Assembly: GCF_001070855.1 (NCBI RefSeq)
Contig: NZ_JVLH01000008.1
Coordinates: 1-64,000, forward strand
Source of the DNA: Trueperella pyogenes
GTDB taxonomy: Bacteria; Actinomycetota; Actinomycetes; Actinomycetales; Actinomycetaceae
Direction of reading: 5' to 3'
DNA: 64,000 nucleotides
The translations under genes were made by a program, and so were the position numbers. A model generated the notes under the pieces. That model did no database searches, was not told where the DNA came from, and worked only from the letters and a program-made list of their open reading frames with translations. The stretch's first letter is position 1. Each line of letters opens with the position of its first letter. Shown here one piece after another: positions 56,452 to 64,000 of the stretch.

Positions 56452-58055
56452 GCGAGCGCCTGCAGAAGAGAACGGGTTTGAGGAGCGGCATCGATGACTT
56501 CAAGATCCACACTGGTGGATTCAGGGGTGAGGCTATCGAGGAGCTGACGCAGAACCGCAATCAAGGTTGCCGCATCTTCATTTCCAGCAAGCAAGACCCA
56601 GCGCGTCGGCGCGTAGGATGCGAGATCTTGAAGAGCACGAGAAACGTCCTCAACCTGCCATTCTGCGTCGATCTCCGTCGTGTGCTGAGCAAGGAGCGCA
56701 CTGTGGGCATTTTCATCGATAAGTGCACGGAGCCGAGTGGCAACGCTACGTCCTCCGGGTTGAGGTACGAAGAGGGGCGCACAGCTCCGACTGATCGCCA
56801 GCGCTTCTAACTCATTTGTCGAGGGCGCAATAGAAATATCGAGCTCTTCCTCCCCCATTCGCACATAAGAGGCGCTAATCCTTTGAGCAAGCGCTAGGCA
56901 CTCCCTATCACTGGGAACAATGAGTTCCACCCGAGTCGACGCACAGCGCGCAGGAAGAACAAGAGCCTCGAGATCTTCAAGCTGAGGATCGAGGAAAACT
57001 TGGGCACCGCTGAGGGCAAGATCTTCAACCATTCCCGCAACCCGAGTGCAGACAACGACTGCAGCACGTTCCACCCTGCGAATGGGCTGGCGTTCCAAGA
57101 GCCTGATACCTCGGTGTGTCACGCCATCGGCAAGGGTATCGATTCCAATTGTTTCGTCGGGACGAGCATCAGCGACATGGAAGCGGAGTGTCCGACCGCG
57201 TTTGGGATGGACAGACAAAGGTGCGGCAGTATCGATGTGGAAGCGCCACTCACCCAATCCGAAAAGATCGGCATGCCCGGCCCAAGAATAACGCGCTCCT
57301 AGTGCATCTAGCTGGCGACGCTGAGCATCAACGTCATCAAGGGTTCCTTGAAGAATGACATCGACCGTAAATGCGCGATCAGGCGTCGGCGCGTGTGGAC
57401 GGACCCGGTTGCTTCCATGCCCCGCCAATTCCGCAAGCATTGCAGCAAGGGATTCGAGCATCCCCAGATCATCGCGGCAGGCAGCATCGAGGGCACTGAA
57501 CATGAGCGCAACGACCGCTGCACCGGCGTCGATGGCGGTGCTGGAAGATCCCGTGGCCTCGACGAGGCCAAATTGTGCGGCAGCGCAGAACGCCGAGAGT
57601 TCTTGGGGAACCTCGGGGAGCGTATCGCCAAGTCCTTCGAGTTCTGAACATGCCTCACGCAGCATGGCATCTGTGGCGCTTCCCTGAGCGTGCGCAGCCT
57701 TCAGTGCGGAAGGGGTCGCCAAGAGCATGCGACGAAGAACAACCGGAGTGATGGAGGCATCATCAAGCGCTGAATGCCAAGAAGAAAGGATCGATACGAG
57801 AAGCACACCGCAGTGTCCCAGAGCTCCGCGGATTCCCGATTGGATTGCACAGTCGAGGCCAACGGAGAGTGGATCGCTGTCGGAAAGCTGTTCGCATCCG
57901 TGAGCAAGGGTTTGGAAGGTGACACGCGCATTTGTTCCGGTATCGCAGTCTCCCCCGCCGACTCCGTCGAGGTCATCGATGAAAGGGGCGAGCTTTGTCA
58001 TTTCATCAGCCGCGATCTGGAAGCTACGCGCCAAAACTCCAGAATCTAGTGCCAC
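56448..58055 (-). CDS. DAK2-domain protein (FakA/YloV-like), divergent
   Basis: A 535-residue protein with an N-terminal DAK2 (DhaL-like) domain of about 200 residues and a long C-terminal part. FakA proteins phosphorylate fatty acids bound to FakB. The metal-nucleotide loop reads GDCDTGTN where PDGDTGTN is usual, keeping both Asp residues, and the GNSG phosphate loop reads GHCG. No fakB-like gene is in the window. Position between recG and rpmB is typical for this family. GTG start after AAGGAC. Activity is uncertain because of the altered loops. Confidence 0.75.
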   Translation of the reverse strand: MALDSGVLARSFQIAADEMTKLAPFIDDLDGVGGGDCDTGTNARVTFQTLAHGCEQLSDSDPLSVGLDCAIQSGIRGALGHCGVLLVSILSSWHSALDDASITPVVLRRMLLATPSALKAAHAQGSATDAMLREACSELEGLGDTLPEVPQELSAFCAAAQFGLVEATGSSSTAIDAGAAVVALMFSALDAACRDDLGMLESLAAMLAELAGHGSNRVRPHAPTPDRAFTVDVILQGTLDDVDAQRRQLDALGARYSWAGHADLFGLGEWRFHIDTAAPLSVHPKRGRTLRFHVADARPDETIGIDTLADGVTHRGIRLLERQPIRRVERAAVVVCTRVAGMVEDLALSGAQVFLDPQLEDLEALVLPARCASTRVELIVPSDRECLALAQRISASYVRMGEEELDISIAPSTNELEALAISRSCAPLFVPQPGGRSVATRLRALIDENAHSALLAQHTTEIDAEWQVEDVSRALQDLASYAPTRWVLLAGNEDAATLIAVLRQLLDSLTPESTSVDLEVIDAAPQTRSLLQALA

Positions 58056-58294
58056 AACTTGTCCTTATAACGATGTCTCAACCTGATAGTGCTGCGAAAT
58101 GGGATACCTTCAACATTGTTCCGCCTTCGGGCACATGTGTGCCACCTGACACGCATATTTTCCTCTGTGGACTTGGTTATTCGGGACGAAATCAGTTAAG
58201 GTGTCATAGTTGCCTGCGGTGAGCTGTCACCAATGGCCTCTTGATCTTCATGATCAAGACAACTAATCGTGTAAGAAAAACCGAGGAGAACATC

Positions 58295-58486
58295 GTGGCT
58301 GCCGTTTGTGACGTGTGCGGTAAGGGACCCGGCTTCGGCAAGAGCGTGTCGCACTCGCACGTTCGTACCAACCGCCGGTGGAATCCGAACATTCAGCGCG
58401 TTCGCGCCCTGGTCGATGGGACGCCCAAGCGCCTGAACGTGTGCACCAAGTGCCTGAAGTCTGATCGAGTCGTTCGCGCTGCCTGA
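58295..58486 (+). CDS. rpmB: 50S ribosomal protein L28, zinc-ribbon form
   Basis: A 63-residue L28 with four Cys in two pairs (CDVCGKGP and CTKCLKS), so the zinc-binding paralogue. The GTG at 58295 follows GAGGAG; the frame from 58241 lies in the leader. Single gene, divergent from the DAK2 gene. Confidence 0.96.
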   Translation: MAAVCDVCGKGPGFGKSVSHSHVRTNRRWNPNIQRVRALVDGTPKRLNVCTKCLKSDRVVRAA

Positions 58487-58500
58487 TTCAGACTGAGATC

Positions 58501-58536
58501 GGCCGAGCTCGCTTTGCGGGTTCGGCCTTTTCTTTT
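58501..58536 (+). terminator. terminator of rpmB
   Basis: GGCCGA and TCGGCC close a hairpin with partial inner pairing (58501-58527), followed by TTTTCTTTT. Confidence 0.85.
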
Positions 58537-58780
58537 ATCCCAGAGCAGCCTTTAGTCCTATTCGACATAGAAGCAACCAAAGCAACAAAACTAAGAAAAG
58601 CGCAGGTCAAAACACTTTTATCTCCCTAGCACTCGCCAGCTTCAGGCTCTTCTCAGTAAATATCCACCTTTTTGGTTGACTCAATATCTGTATCCGACAG
58701 AACATTTTATTTTTTCGCACGTTATTCTGAATTTGCTCATATCCAATTTGCGAAATCTCGCACCTCGATTGGGGAGACCA
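58537..58780 (+). other. AT-rich leader region of sucrose phosphorylase
   Basis: No gene is seen. The region is clearly richer in A+T than its surroundings and should hold the promoter. A TTGACT occurs near 58675 but no matching -10 at the right distance. No clear inverted repeat was found. Confidence 0.4.
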
Positions 58781-60286
58781 TTGCAGAATAAGGTTCAACT
58801 CATCGCCTATGCCGATCGTTTCGGTGGCAGTACTATTTCCGCCTTGACCGCTACGCTCCGCCAGCATTTTTCAGGAGTCTACGAAGGCGTTCACATCCTC
58901 CCCTTCTTCACCCCCTTCGATGGTGCTGATGCAGGTTTCGACCCTGTCGACCATACAAAGGTTGATCCGCGTCTTGGTTCTTGGGATGACGTCGCGGAGC
59001 TCTCAAAGAGTCACGAAATCATGGTCGACACCATCGTCAATCACGTGTCATGGGAATCCGAGCAGTTCCAAGACGTCATGAAGAATGGCGAAACTAGTCC
59101 TTTCGCTCCAATGTTCCTGACCTTGTCGAGCGTTTTTCCCGAAGGTGTAACCGAAGAAGAGCTCGCTGGCATCTACCGTCCTCGCCCGGGTCTTCCGCTC
59201 ACCCACTACACCTGGGGTGATAAGACCCGGCTAGTCTGGACGACCTTCACACCGCAGCAGGTCGATATCGATACAGATTCGAAGCAGGGCTGGGATTACC
59301 TCATGTCAATCCTTGACCAGCTGGGTGCAAGCCATGTTTCCTCGATCCGCCTTGATGCAGTCGGATATGGAGCTAAGGAAGCACGCACCTCCTGCTTCAT
59401 GATCCCTAAGACCTTCAGACTGATCGAACGGATCAAGGAAGAGGGCGCAAAGAGGGGCCTGGAAACTCTGATCGAGGTTCACTCCTACTACAAGAAGCAA
59501 ATCGACATCGCCAGCAAGGTCGACCGCGTCTACGACTTCGCGCTTCCCCCGCTCTTGCTCCACTCAATTTTCTCAGGCAGCGTGGATGCTCTTGAGCACT
59601 GGATCAACGTACGTCCCAATAATGCTGTGACTGTGCTGGATACCCACGATGGAATCGGCGTCATCGACATCGGTTCGGACCAACTGGACCGGTCTCTCAA
59701 GGGCTTGGTTGCAGATCCCGACGTCGACCGCCTCGTCGAAACAATCCACACAAACACCCACGGGGAATCGCGCGAAGCGACGGGGGCCGCAGCCTCGAAC
59801 CTAGATCTCTACCAGGTTAACTCCACGTACTACTCCGCATTGGGATGCAACGACCAACACTACCTCGCCACGCGAGCAGTTCAGTTCTTCCTACCCGGGA
59901 TCCCCCAGGTCTACTACGTGGGTGCTCTTGCAGGCGCAAATGACATGGATCTGCTCAAGCAAACCAACGTTGGTCGTGACATTAACCGTCATTACTACAC
60001 CGCACAAGAGGTCGAAGAAAACCTTCAGCGTCCGGTTGTTCAGGCCCTCAATGCACTGTGTGTATTCCGCAATACTCTTCCGGCCTTTGATGGCGAATTC
60101 TCTTACCAACGAGATGGCGAAGTCCTCACGCTCACTTGGGAAGCTAGGGACTCCAGCGCACAGCTGATTTTCAATCCCGCCAGCCCCTCTGAGACCGGGT
60201 CTATTGCTTCCCTGACGTGGACCGACAGCGAAGGCCAACACCGCACTGATGACCTGCTTGCCCAGCCACCGATTGCCCACATCTGA
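58781..60286 (+). CDS. sucrose phosphorylase (GH13)
   Basis: Converts sucrose and phosphate to glucose-1-phosphate and fructose in the cytoplasm. The 501-residue enzyme resembles the Bifidobacterium adolescentis enzyme closely (from memory): nucleophile Asp192 in RLDAVG, acid/base Glu232 in IEVHSYY and Asp290 in DTHDG fall on the same residue numbers. The numbering supports the TTG start at 58781, which has GGGGAG nine bases upstream; the frame from 58676 adds an unrelated leader. Followed by a sugar permease after 19 bases, so the pair imports and splits sucrose without spending ATP. Confidence 0.93.
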   Translation: MQNKVQLIAYADRFGGSTISALTATLRQHFSGVYEGVHILPFFTPFDGADAGFDPVDHTKVDPRLGSWDDVAELSKSHEIMVDTIVNHVSWESEQFQDVMKNGETSPFAPMFLTLSSVFPEGVTEEELAGIYRPRPGLPLTHYTWGDKTRLVWTTFTPQQVDIDTDSKQGWDYLMSILDQLGASHVSSIRLDAVGYGAKEARTSCFMIPKTFRLIERIKEEGAKRGLETLIEVHSYYKKQIDIASKVDRVYDFALPPLLLHSIFSGSVDALEHWINVRPNNAVTVLDTHDGIGVIDIGSDQLDRSLKGLVADPDVDRLVETIHTNTHGESREATGAAASNLDLYQVNSTYYSALGCNDQHYLATRAVQFFLPGIPQVYYVGALAGANDMDLLKQTNVGRDINRHYYTAQEVEENLQRPVVQALNALCVFRNTLPAFDGEFSYQRDGEVLTLTWEARDSSAQLIFNPASPSETGSIASLTWTDSEGQHRTDDLLAQPPIAHI

Positions 60287-60305
60287 CTAGCCATAAGGAG
60301 CCACA

Positions 60306-61607
60306 ATGAACAAGGTTTCTAGACAGCCAAGAGAAAACCGGGTCAACCTCATCCGCCTGAGTGTCGGTTTCACCGTCAGCGCGGTTGCCTGTGCGATCCC
60401 CTGGGTCGCGTTGACCTCCGTCATTTTGCCGGCAGTGCTTGAAGATATTAACGCGGCCGGAAAAGAATCAATGCTGGGCACCATCAACGCGGTTGGTTCG
60501 GTAGTTGCGCTTCTTGCAAACGTTATTTTCGGAACTTTCTCCGACCTGACCCGTTCGCGTTTCGGTAAGCGCACTCCCTGGATCATCATCGGTGGGCTCA
60601 TTGCTGGTGGCGCGATGGCACTGCTTGCACTGAACCAACATTCATTCCCGATGATCCTCCTGCTGTGGTGCACGGCCCAGCTGGGATACAACGTCATGCT
60701 TGCGCCCTTTGTGGCAACAATGTCTGATCGCATTCCCGACGAGGTCCGCGGAACAATTTCGGGCTTCTATGGCGCCGGAATCGCGGCAGGTCAAACCATC
60801 GGCAATCTGGTTGGAGCCCGCCTTCTCAAGGCGGACAATGGACTGACTCACGGCTGGCTCCTGGGCGCCGCAGTCTTTGCCGCTATCGGTATCGTCACCG
60901 TGATCATCTGGCCACGCGAAGGGGACAATCGGGGTGAATCTGATGAGAGCTTCTCAGCAAAGCGCATCCTCGAATCCTTCCGCCCGCCAAAGAATGCACC
61001 TGATTTCTACTACGCACTTGTTGGCCGTACCTTGATGATGGGCGGCTACTGGATGATCAACACCTACCTGCTCTACATCGCTCAGGACTACATCTTCGCA
61101 GGTAATGCGAATGCAACCACACTAGCAGCGGAGCTCATCGCCTCGATGGCAGTGATTACTCTTGCTGTCTCACTGGTCGCTGCGCTGGGCGCTGGACCGA
61201 TCACCGATCTCATCGGTCGCCGCAAGCTTCCGGTTGCCCTGGCCAGCGTCTTGTTTGCGATTGGCTCCGCAATGCCGCTGATCTTCCACTCTGCACTAGG
61301 TATGTACCTCTTTGCGGGAATCGCAGGCCTTGGGTATGGCGTATACAACGCGATCGATCAGGCGCTCAATGTTTCGGTCCTTCCCAACCCCGACGAGGCC
61401 GGGAAAGACCTGGGAATCTTGAACCTGGCGAACACGCTGTCGATGGTCGTCGGCTCTTTGATGACCTCCGCAATCGTCGTGATTGTCAAGAACATGACCC
61501 ATACATCGACAACGCCAACCTCGGCCTACACGGTCGTCTTCATTGTTGCGATCATTATCGTGCTGATTGCCGCATGGCTTATCATGCGAATCAAGAAGGT
61601 GAAGTAA
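60306..61607 (+). CDS. MFS transporter, probable sucrose permease
   Basis: A 433-residue, twelve-helix major facilitator. Motif A-like loops are SDLTRSRFGKRTPW after helix 2 and TDLIGRRKLP after helix 8. This resembles GPH/SLC45-like sugar symporters in layout. Co-transcription with sucrose phosphorylase (ATG after AAGGAGCC) makes sucrose the likely substrate; this is inferred from context. Confidence 0.83.
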   Translation: MNKVSRQPRENRVNLIRLSVGFTVSAVACAIPWVALTSVILPAVLEDINAAGKESMLGTINAVGSVVALLANVIFGTFSDLTRSRFGKRTPWIIIGGLIAGGAMALLALNQHSFPMILLLWCTAQLGYNVMLAPFVATMSDRIPDEVRGTISGFYGAGIAAGQTIGNLVGARLLKADNGLTHGWLLGAAVFAAIGIVTVIIWPREGDNRGESDESFSAKRILESFRPPKNAPDFYYALVGRTLMMGGYWMINTYLLYIAQDYIFAGNANATTLAAELIASMAVITLAVSLVAALGAGPITDLIGRRKLPVALASVLFAIGSAMPLIFHSALGMYLFAGIAGLGYGVYNAIDQALNVSVLPNPDEAGKDLGILNLANTLSMVVGSLMTSAIVVIVKNMTHTSTTPTSAYTVVFIVAIIIVLIAAWLIMRIKKVK

Positions 61608-61622
61608 ACCTCACACACAATC

Positions 61623-61674
61623 GCCCGGTGCGTCAGTTGCTTCTTAAGCGACCGATGCGCCGGGCTTTTATTTT
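61623..61674 (+). terminator. terminator of the sucrose operon
   Basis: GCCCGGTGCGTC pairs with GATGCGCCGGGC using two wobbles around an inner GCTT/AAGC stem, followed by TTTTATTTT. It lies 15 bases after the permease stop. Confidence 0.85.
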
Positions 61675-61696
61675 CGAGGCCGTACCTGAAAGACCC

Positions 61697-62545
61697 CTAC
61701 TCCCCCACGCGCGCGTTCTGCGAGGCAAAGAGGCACATAGCAGCAGCGCTCGCAACGTTGAGGGACTCTGCCTGGCCACTCATCGGAATCATCACCAGTG
61801 CATCGCATGCGGCCATCTCATCGTCGCTCATTCCCTGAGCTTCATTTCCGAAGACCCACGCATGTGATTGGACAAGCCAGCCGCGCCCTTCAAGAGCGGC
61901 CTGGGACATCAGTTCACTCAGACTGTAGGCGCCCTGTGCGCCAGAAGTCCCCAGGATTACACAATGATGATCACGAAGGTGCTGACAGGCCTCGTCAAAG
62001 GAGGAAAGGGGAACAATGGGAAGATGGAAAACGGAGCCGGCGGAGGAACGAATGACCTTGGGGCTTGATGCCTCGACACTCCCCTTAACGCTAACGATTG
62101 CACGCGCACCCATCGCGTCTGCAGTACGCATAATCGTTCCTGCATTGCCCGGGTCCCTGCTCTGCGCAAGAACAACAATGCAGTCGCCGGGATAAATTTC
62201 AGGAAGTTCGCTCTCAATCGCGCCGGTGCGAGCAACCGCGCAGATTCCCTGGCTATCACGGCTCAGTACCTCGCAGACTTCGTCGGTCACCTCGTGGACC
62301 CAACGACACGCTCTGCGCGCATCTTCAATAACGTCGGGATGAGTCTGAGCGGCTAGCGCCGTGTAATAGACGTCTTCAACGAATGAGGAACGGTATCGGA
62401 CCAGTTCACGAACTGCCTGGGGGCCCTCAACAAGGATCTTTCCTTGCTTTGAACGTGCCGAACGCCCGGCCAATGCCGCGACTTTCTTCACGCGATCAGC
62501 GCGAGGATTATCGAGGATGGACGGGCGTTCGGAAAAGCTGCTCAC
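61697..62545 (-). CDS. TrmH/SpoU-family RNA methyltransferase
   Basis: A 282-residue SPOUT methyltransferase probably acting on 23S rRNA 2'-O positions. An N-terminal substrate-binding domain (ILVEGPQAVREL) precedes the knot with motif 1 QSRDPGNAGTIMRTADA, motif 2 VFGNEAQGM and motif 3 LNVASAAA. GTG start seven bases after the rplT stop, with AAGGCC upstream. End of the infC-rpmI-rplT operon, a common place for this family. Confidence 0.9.
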   Translation of the reverse strand: MSSFSERPSILDNPRADRVKKVAALAGRSARSKQGKILVEGPQAVRELVRYRSSFVEDVYYTALAAQTHPDVIEDARRACRWVHEVTDEVCEVLSRDSQGICAVARTGAIESELPEIYPGDCIVVLAQSRDPGNAGTIMRTADAMGARAIVSVKGSVEASSPKVIRSSAGSVFHLPIVPLSSFDEACQHLRDHHCVILGTSGAQGAYSLSELMSQAALEGRGWLVQSHAWVFGNEAQGMSDDEMAACDALVMIPMSGQAESLNVASAAAMCLFASQNARVGE

Positions 62546-62552
62546 TGAATGC

Positions 62553-62933
62553 TCAGGCCTTGGGCGCGTTCACGTCGGCGGGCAGAGCCTTCTTCGCAAC
62601 CTCAACAAGAGCGTTGAAGGTGGCGATGTCGTTGACGGCCAGCTCGGCGAGCATGCGGCGATCGACCTCAACACCAGCCAGGTTCAGGCCCTGGATGAAA
62701 CGGTTGTAGGTCATGCCCTGTGCGCGGGAAGCAGCGTTGATGCGCTGGATCCACAGGCGACGGAAATCGCCCTTCTTCGCCTTGCGGTCACGGTAGGAGT
62801 ACACGAATGAGTGCGTGACCTGTTCCTTGGCCTTGCGGTACATGCGCGAACGCTGGCCACGGTAGCCGGATGCCTGCTCGAGTACGGTGCGACGCTTCTT
62901 CTTGGCGTTAACAGAACGCTTAACACGTGCCAT
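62553..62933 (-). CDS. rplT: 50S ribosomal protein L20
   Basis: A 126-residue L20 with [14 protein letters not shown] at the N-terminus and [11 protein letters not shown] in the middle. ATG after AAGGAG. Binds 23S rRNA early in assembly and in other phyla represses its own operon. Confidence 0.97.
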   Translation of the reverse strand: MARVKRSVNAKKKRRTVLEQASGYRGQRSRMYRKAKEQVTHSFVYSYRDRKAKKGDFRRLWIQRINAASRAQGMTYNRFIQGLNLAGVEVDRRMLAELAVNDIATFNALVEVAKKALPADVNAPKA

Positions 62934-62962
62934 TTTCTAAATCTCCTTGTCGAAGGTGCCGG

Positions 62963-63157
62963 TCACTTGCCCAGCAGGGTACGGACGCGCTTGACGTCGG
63001 CGGTGGCCAGAACCTGGTCCGAGGCCAGACGACGGGTCTTGCGGGAGGACTTGTGCTCGAGGAGGTGGCGTGCACCAGCCTGCTCGCGCATGATCTTGCC
63101 CTTTCCGGTGAGGCGGAAACGCTTCTTAGAACCGGAATGCGTCTTATTCTTCGGCAT
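62963..63157 (-). CDS. rpmI: 50S ribosomal protein L35
   Basis: A 64-residue L35 with the usual start [15 protein letters not shown] and the KIMREQAG region. ATG after AAGGATC. The gap to infC holds a small hairpin, GGGG-TTTAA-CCCC. Confidence 0.97.
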   Translation of the reverse strand: MPKNKTHSGSKKRFRLTGKGKIMREQAGARHLLEHKSSRKTRRLASDQVLATADVKRVRTLLGK

Positions 63158-63200
63158 TATTTTGATCCTTCTTCTTCCGGACGGGGTTTAACCCCAACCT

Positions 63201-63842
63201 TCACTTCTTCTGTGCATCTACCTCTTGCGAGGCCACACGAGCTTGGTCCTTACTGGCGCGTTCTGCGCGCTTACCGCGACGCTCTTCACGTTCGGCTTCG
63301 CGACGCTTGCGCTGCTCGTTGACCGCATCGGACTTGCGCTTCGTAGGCGCAAGAACCATGGTCATGTTGCGGCCGTCTTGGCGAGGCATCGATTCGACAG
63401 TGGCGAGTTCTCCAACTTCCTCAGCAAGACGCTGCAGAAGTCGGACGCCCGCTTCAGGTCGTGACTGTTCACGACCGCGGAACATAATCATGACCTTGAC
63501 CTTGTCACCGGCGGAGAGGAAACGCTCAACGTGTCCCTTCTTCACCGAGAAGTCGTGGTCATCAATCTTCAGGCGGAAGCGAATCTCCTTGAGCTGCGTG
63601 TTCGCCTGATTACGGCGAGCATCGCGAGCCTTCTGGGCCGCTTCGTACTTGTATTTTCCGTAGTCCATGAGTTTTGCAACCGGCGGCTTAGCGTCGGGTG
63701 CAACCTCAACCAGGTCAAGGCCCGCTTCTTCAGCAAGACGCAGTGCGTCTTCCACGCGGACAACACCAACCTGTTCTCCTCCGGGTCCCACGAGACGTAC
63801 CTCGGGAACTCGAATCCGCTCATTGATGCGAGGCTCGCTAAT
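63201..63842 (-). CDS. infC: translation initiation factor IF-3, AUU start
   Basis: A 213-residue IF-3: N-domain with [15 protein letters not shown], a lysine-rich linker and a C-domain with [10 protein letters not shown] and RPE, plus a charged tail. The start is ATT at 63842, seven bases after AAGGAG, which matches the family N-terminus. A GTG at 63875 would put the ribosome binding site inside the coding region. Rare AUU starts on infC are the known basis of IF-3 autocontrol. Confidence 0.92.
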   Translation of the reverse strand: MSEPRINERIRVPEVRLVGPGGEQVGVVRVEDALRLAEEAGLDLVEVAPDAKPPVAKLMDYGKYKYEAAQKARDARRNQANTQLKEIRFRLKIDDHDFSVKKGHVERFLSAGDKVKVMIMFRGREQSRPEAGVRLLQRLAEEVGELATVESMPRQDGRNMTMVLAPTKRKSDAVNEQRKRREAEREERRGKRAERASKDQARVASQEVDAQKK

Positions 63843-63876
63843 GAGTGGCTCCTTCCACAGTCGTATCCGTGACACG

Positions 63877-63910
63877 AAAAAGGCCTTCGTGCCACTGTGC
63901 GCACGAAGGC
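63877..63910 (-). terminator. attenuator-like terminator in the infC leader
   Basis: GCCTTCGTGC pairs perfectly with GCACGAAGGC (63910-63901 with 63892-63883), loop of eight, followed by TTTTT on the minus strand. It ends 34 bases before the infC start, so it probably controls the operon by attenuation, unless it ends a gene beyond the window. Confidence 0.85.
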
Positions 63911-64000
63911 TTATCCCGGCAACAACATCCGTCCGGATGCTACCGTTTAACCCGATCCCCTGGCTCTACGTGGGCAACCCGAAAACTCGGGCGGGAATCA
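63911..64000 (-). other. upstream part of the infC leader
   Basis: No coding sequence is seen. Small inverted repeats CATCC-GGAC-GGATG and CCCGA-GTTT-TCGGG could form alternative structures with the attenuator. The promoter is probably at or beyond the window edge. Confidence 0.4.

Overview
The window is a contiguous chromosomal segment of a moderately high-GC actinobacterium, most likely of the family Actinomycetaceae (Schaalia/Actinomyces type). The grounds are the gene orders obg-proB-proA-nadD-rsfS-phosphatase and coaD-sepIVA-like-DUF177-rnc, the cydABDC cluster, frequent GTG and TTG starts, an ultrashort-stem translational T-box on ileS and a probable leaderless mRNA. The genus is an inference. 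There is no phage, IS element or CRISPR array, and replicon ends are not seen.

Layout. 1-3.5 kb: ileS (minus strand) behind a T-box. 3.6-5.4 kb: a two-gene metal-permease operon. 5.4-6.2 kb: a membrane-anchored Gly/Pro/Gln repeat protein with exact 36-bp repeats. 6.4-12.7 kb: a sulfated-glycan island with an MFS sugar porter, a Cys-type sulfatase without signal peptide, a ROK regulator, an anaerobic sulfatase-maturating radical SAM enzyme and a TauE/SafE exporter. 12.8-17.8 kb: an SDR and the glpACB operon. 18-26.2 kb: peptide use (PepO, PepN, an OPT transporter) plus a CynX-type MFS. 26.2-26.9 kb: glycosidase remnants including a GH97 fragment with an internal stop.

26.9-32.6 kb: a minus-strand operon with solute-binding lipoprotein, fused permease, ATPase, 2H phosphoesterase and LacI regulator, with two matching LacI-type operators upstream. 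32.9 kb: tRNA-Ala(GGC). 33-42.2 kb: core genes (phosphatase, rsfS, nadD, proA, proB, obg, rpmA, rplU, rne). 42.6-50.5 kb: cydA, cydB, cydD, cydC and a GAF sensor kinase. Its likely response regulator lies tail to tail at the end of the recG-rsmD-coaD-sepIVA-DUF177-rnc series (50.5-58.1 kb). 58.3-61.6 kb: rpmB, then sucrose phosphorylase with a permease. 61.7-64 kb: infC-rpmI-rplT-trmH, with an AUU start for infC behind a leader hairpin.

Together the genes fit a facultatively anaerobic, host-associated heterotroph. It uses glycerol-3-phosphate, peptides, sucrose and probably sulfated host sugars, and respires at low oxygen with cytochrome bd. Start codons were moved from the longest frame whenever a ribosome binding site or the family N-terminus favoured another position. 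All function calls rest on reading the sequence without database searches.
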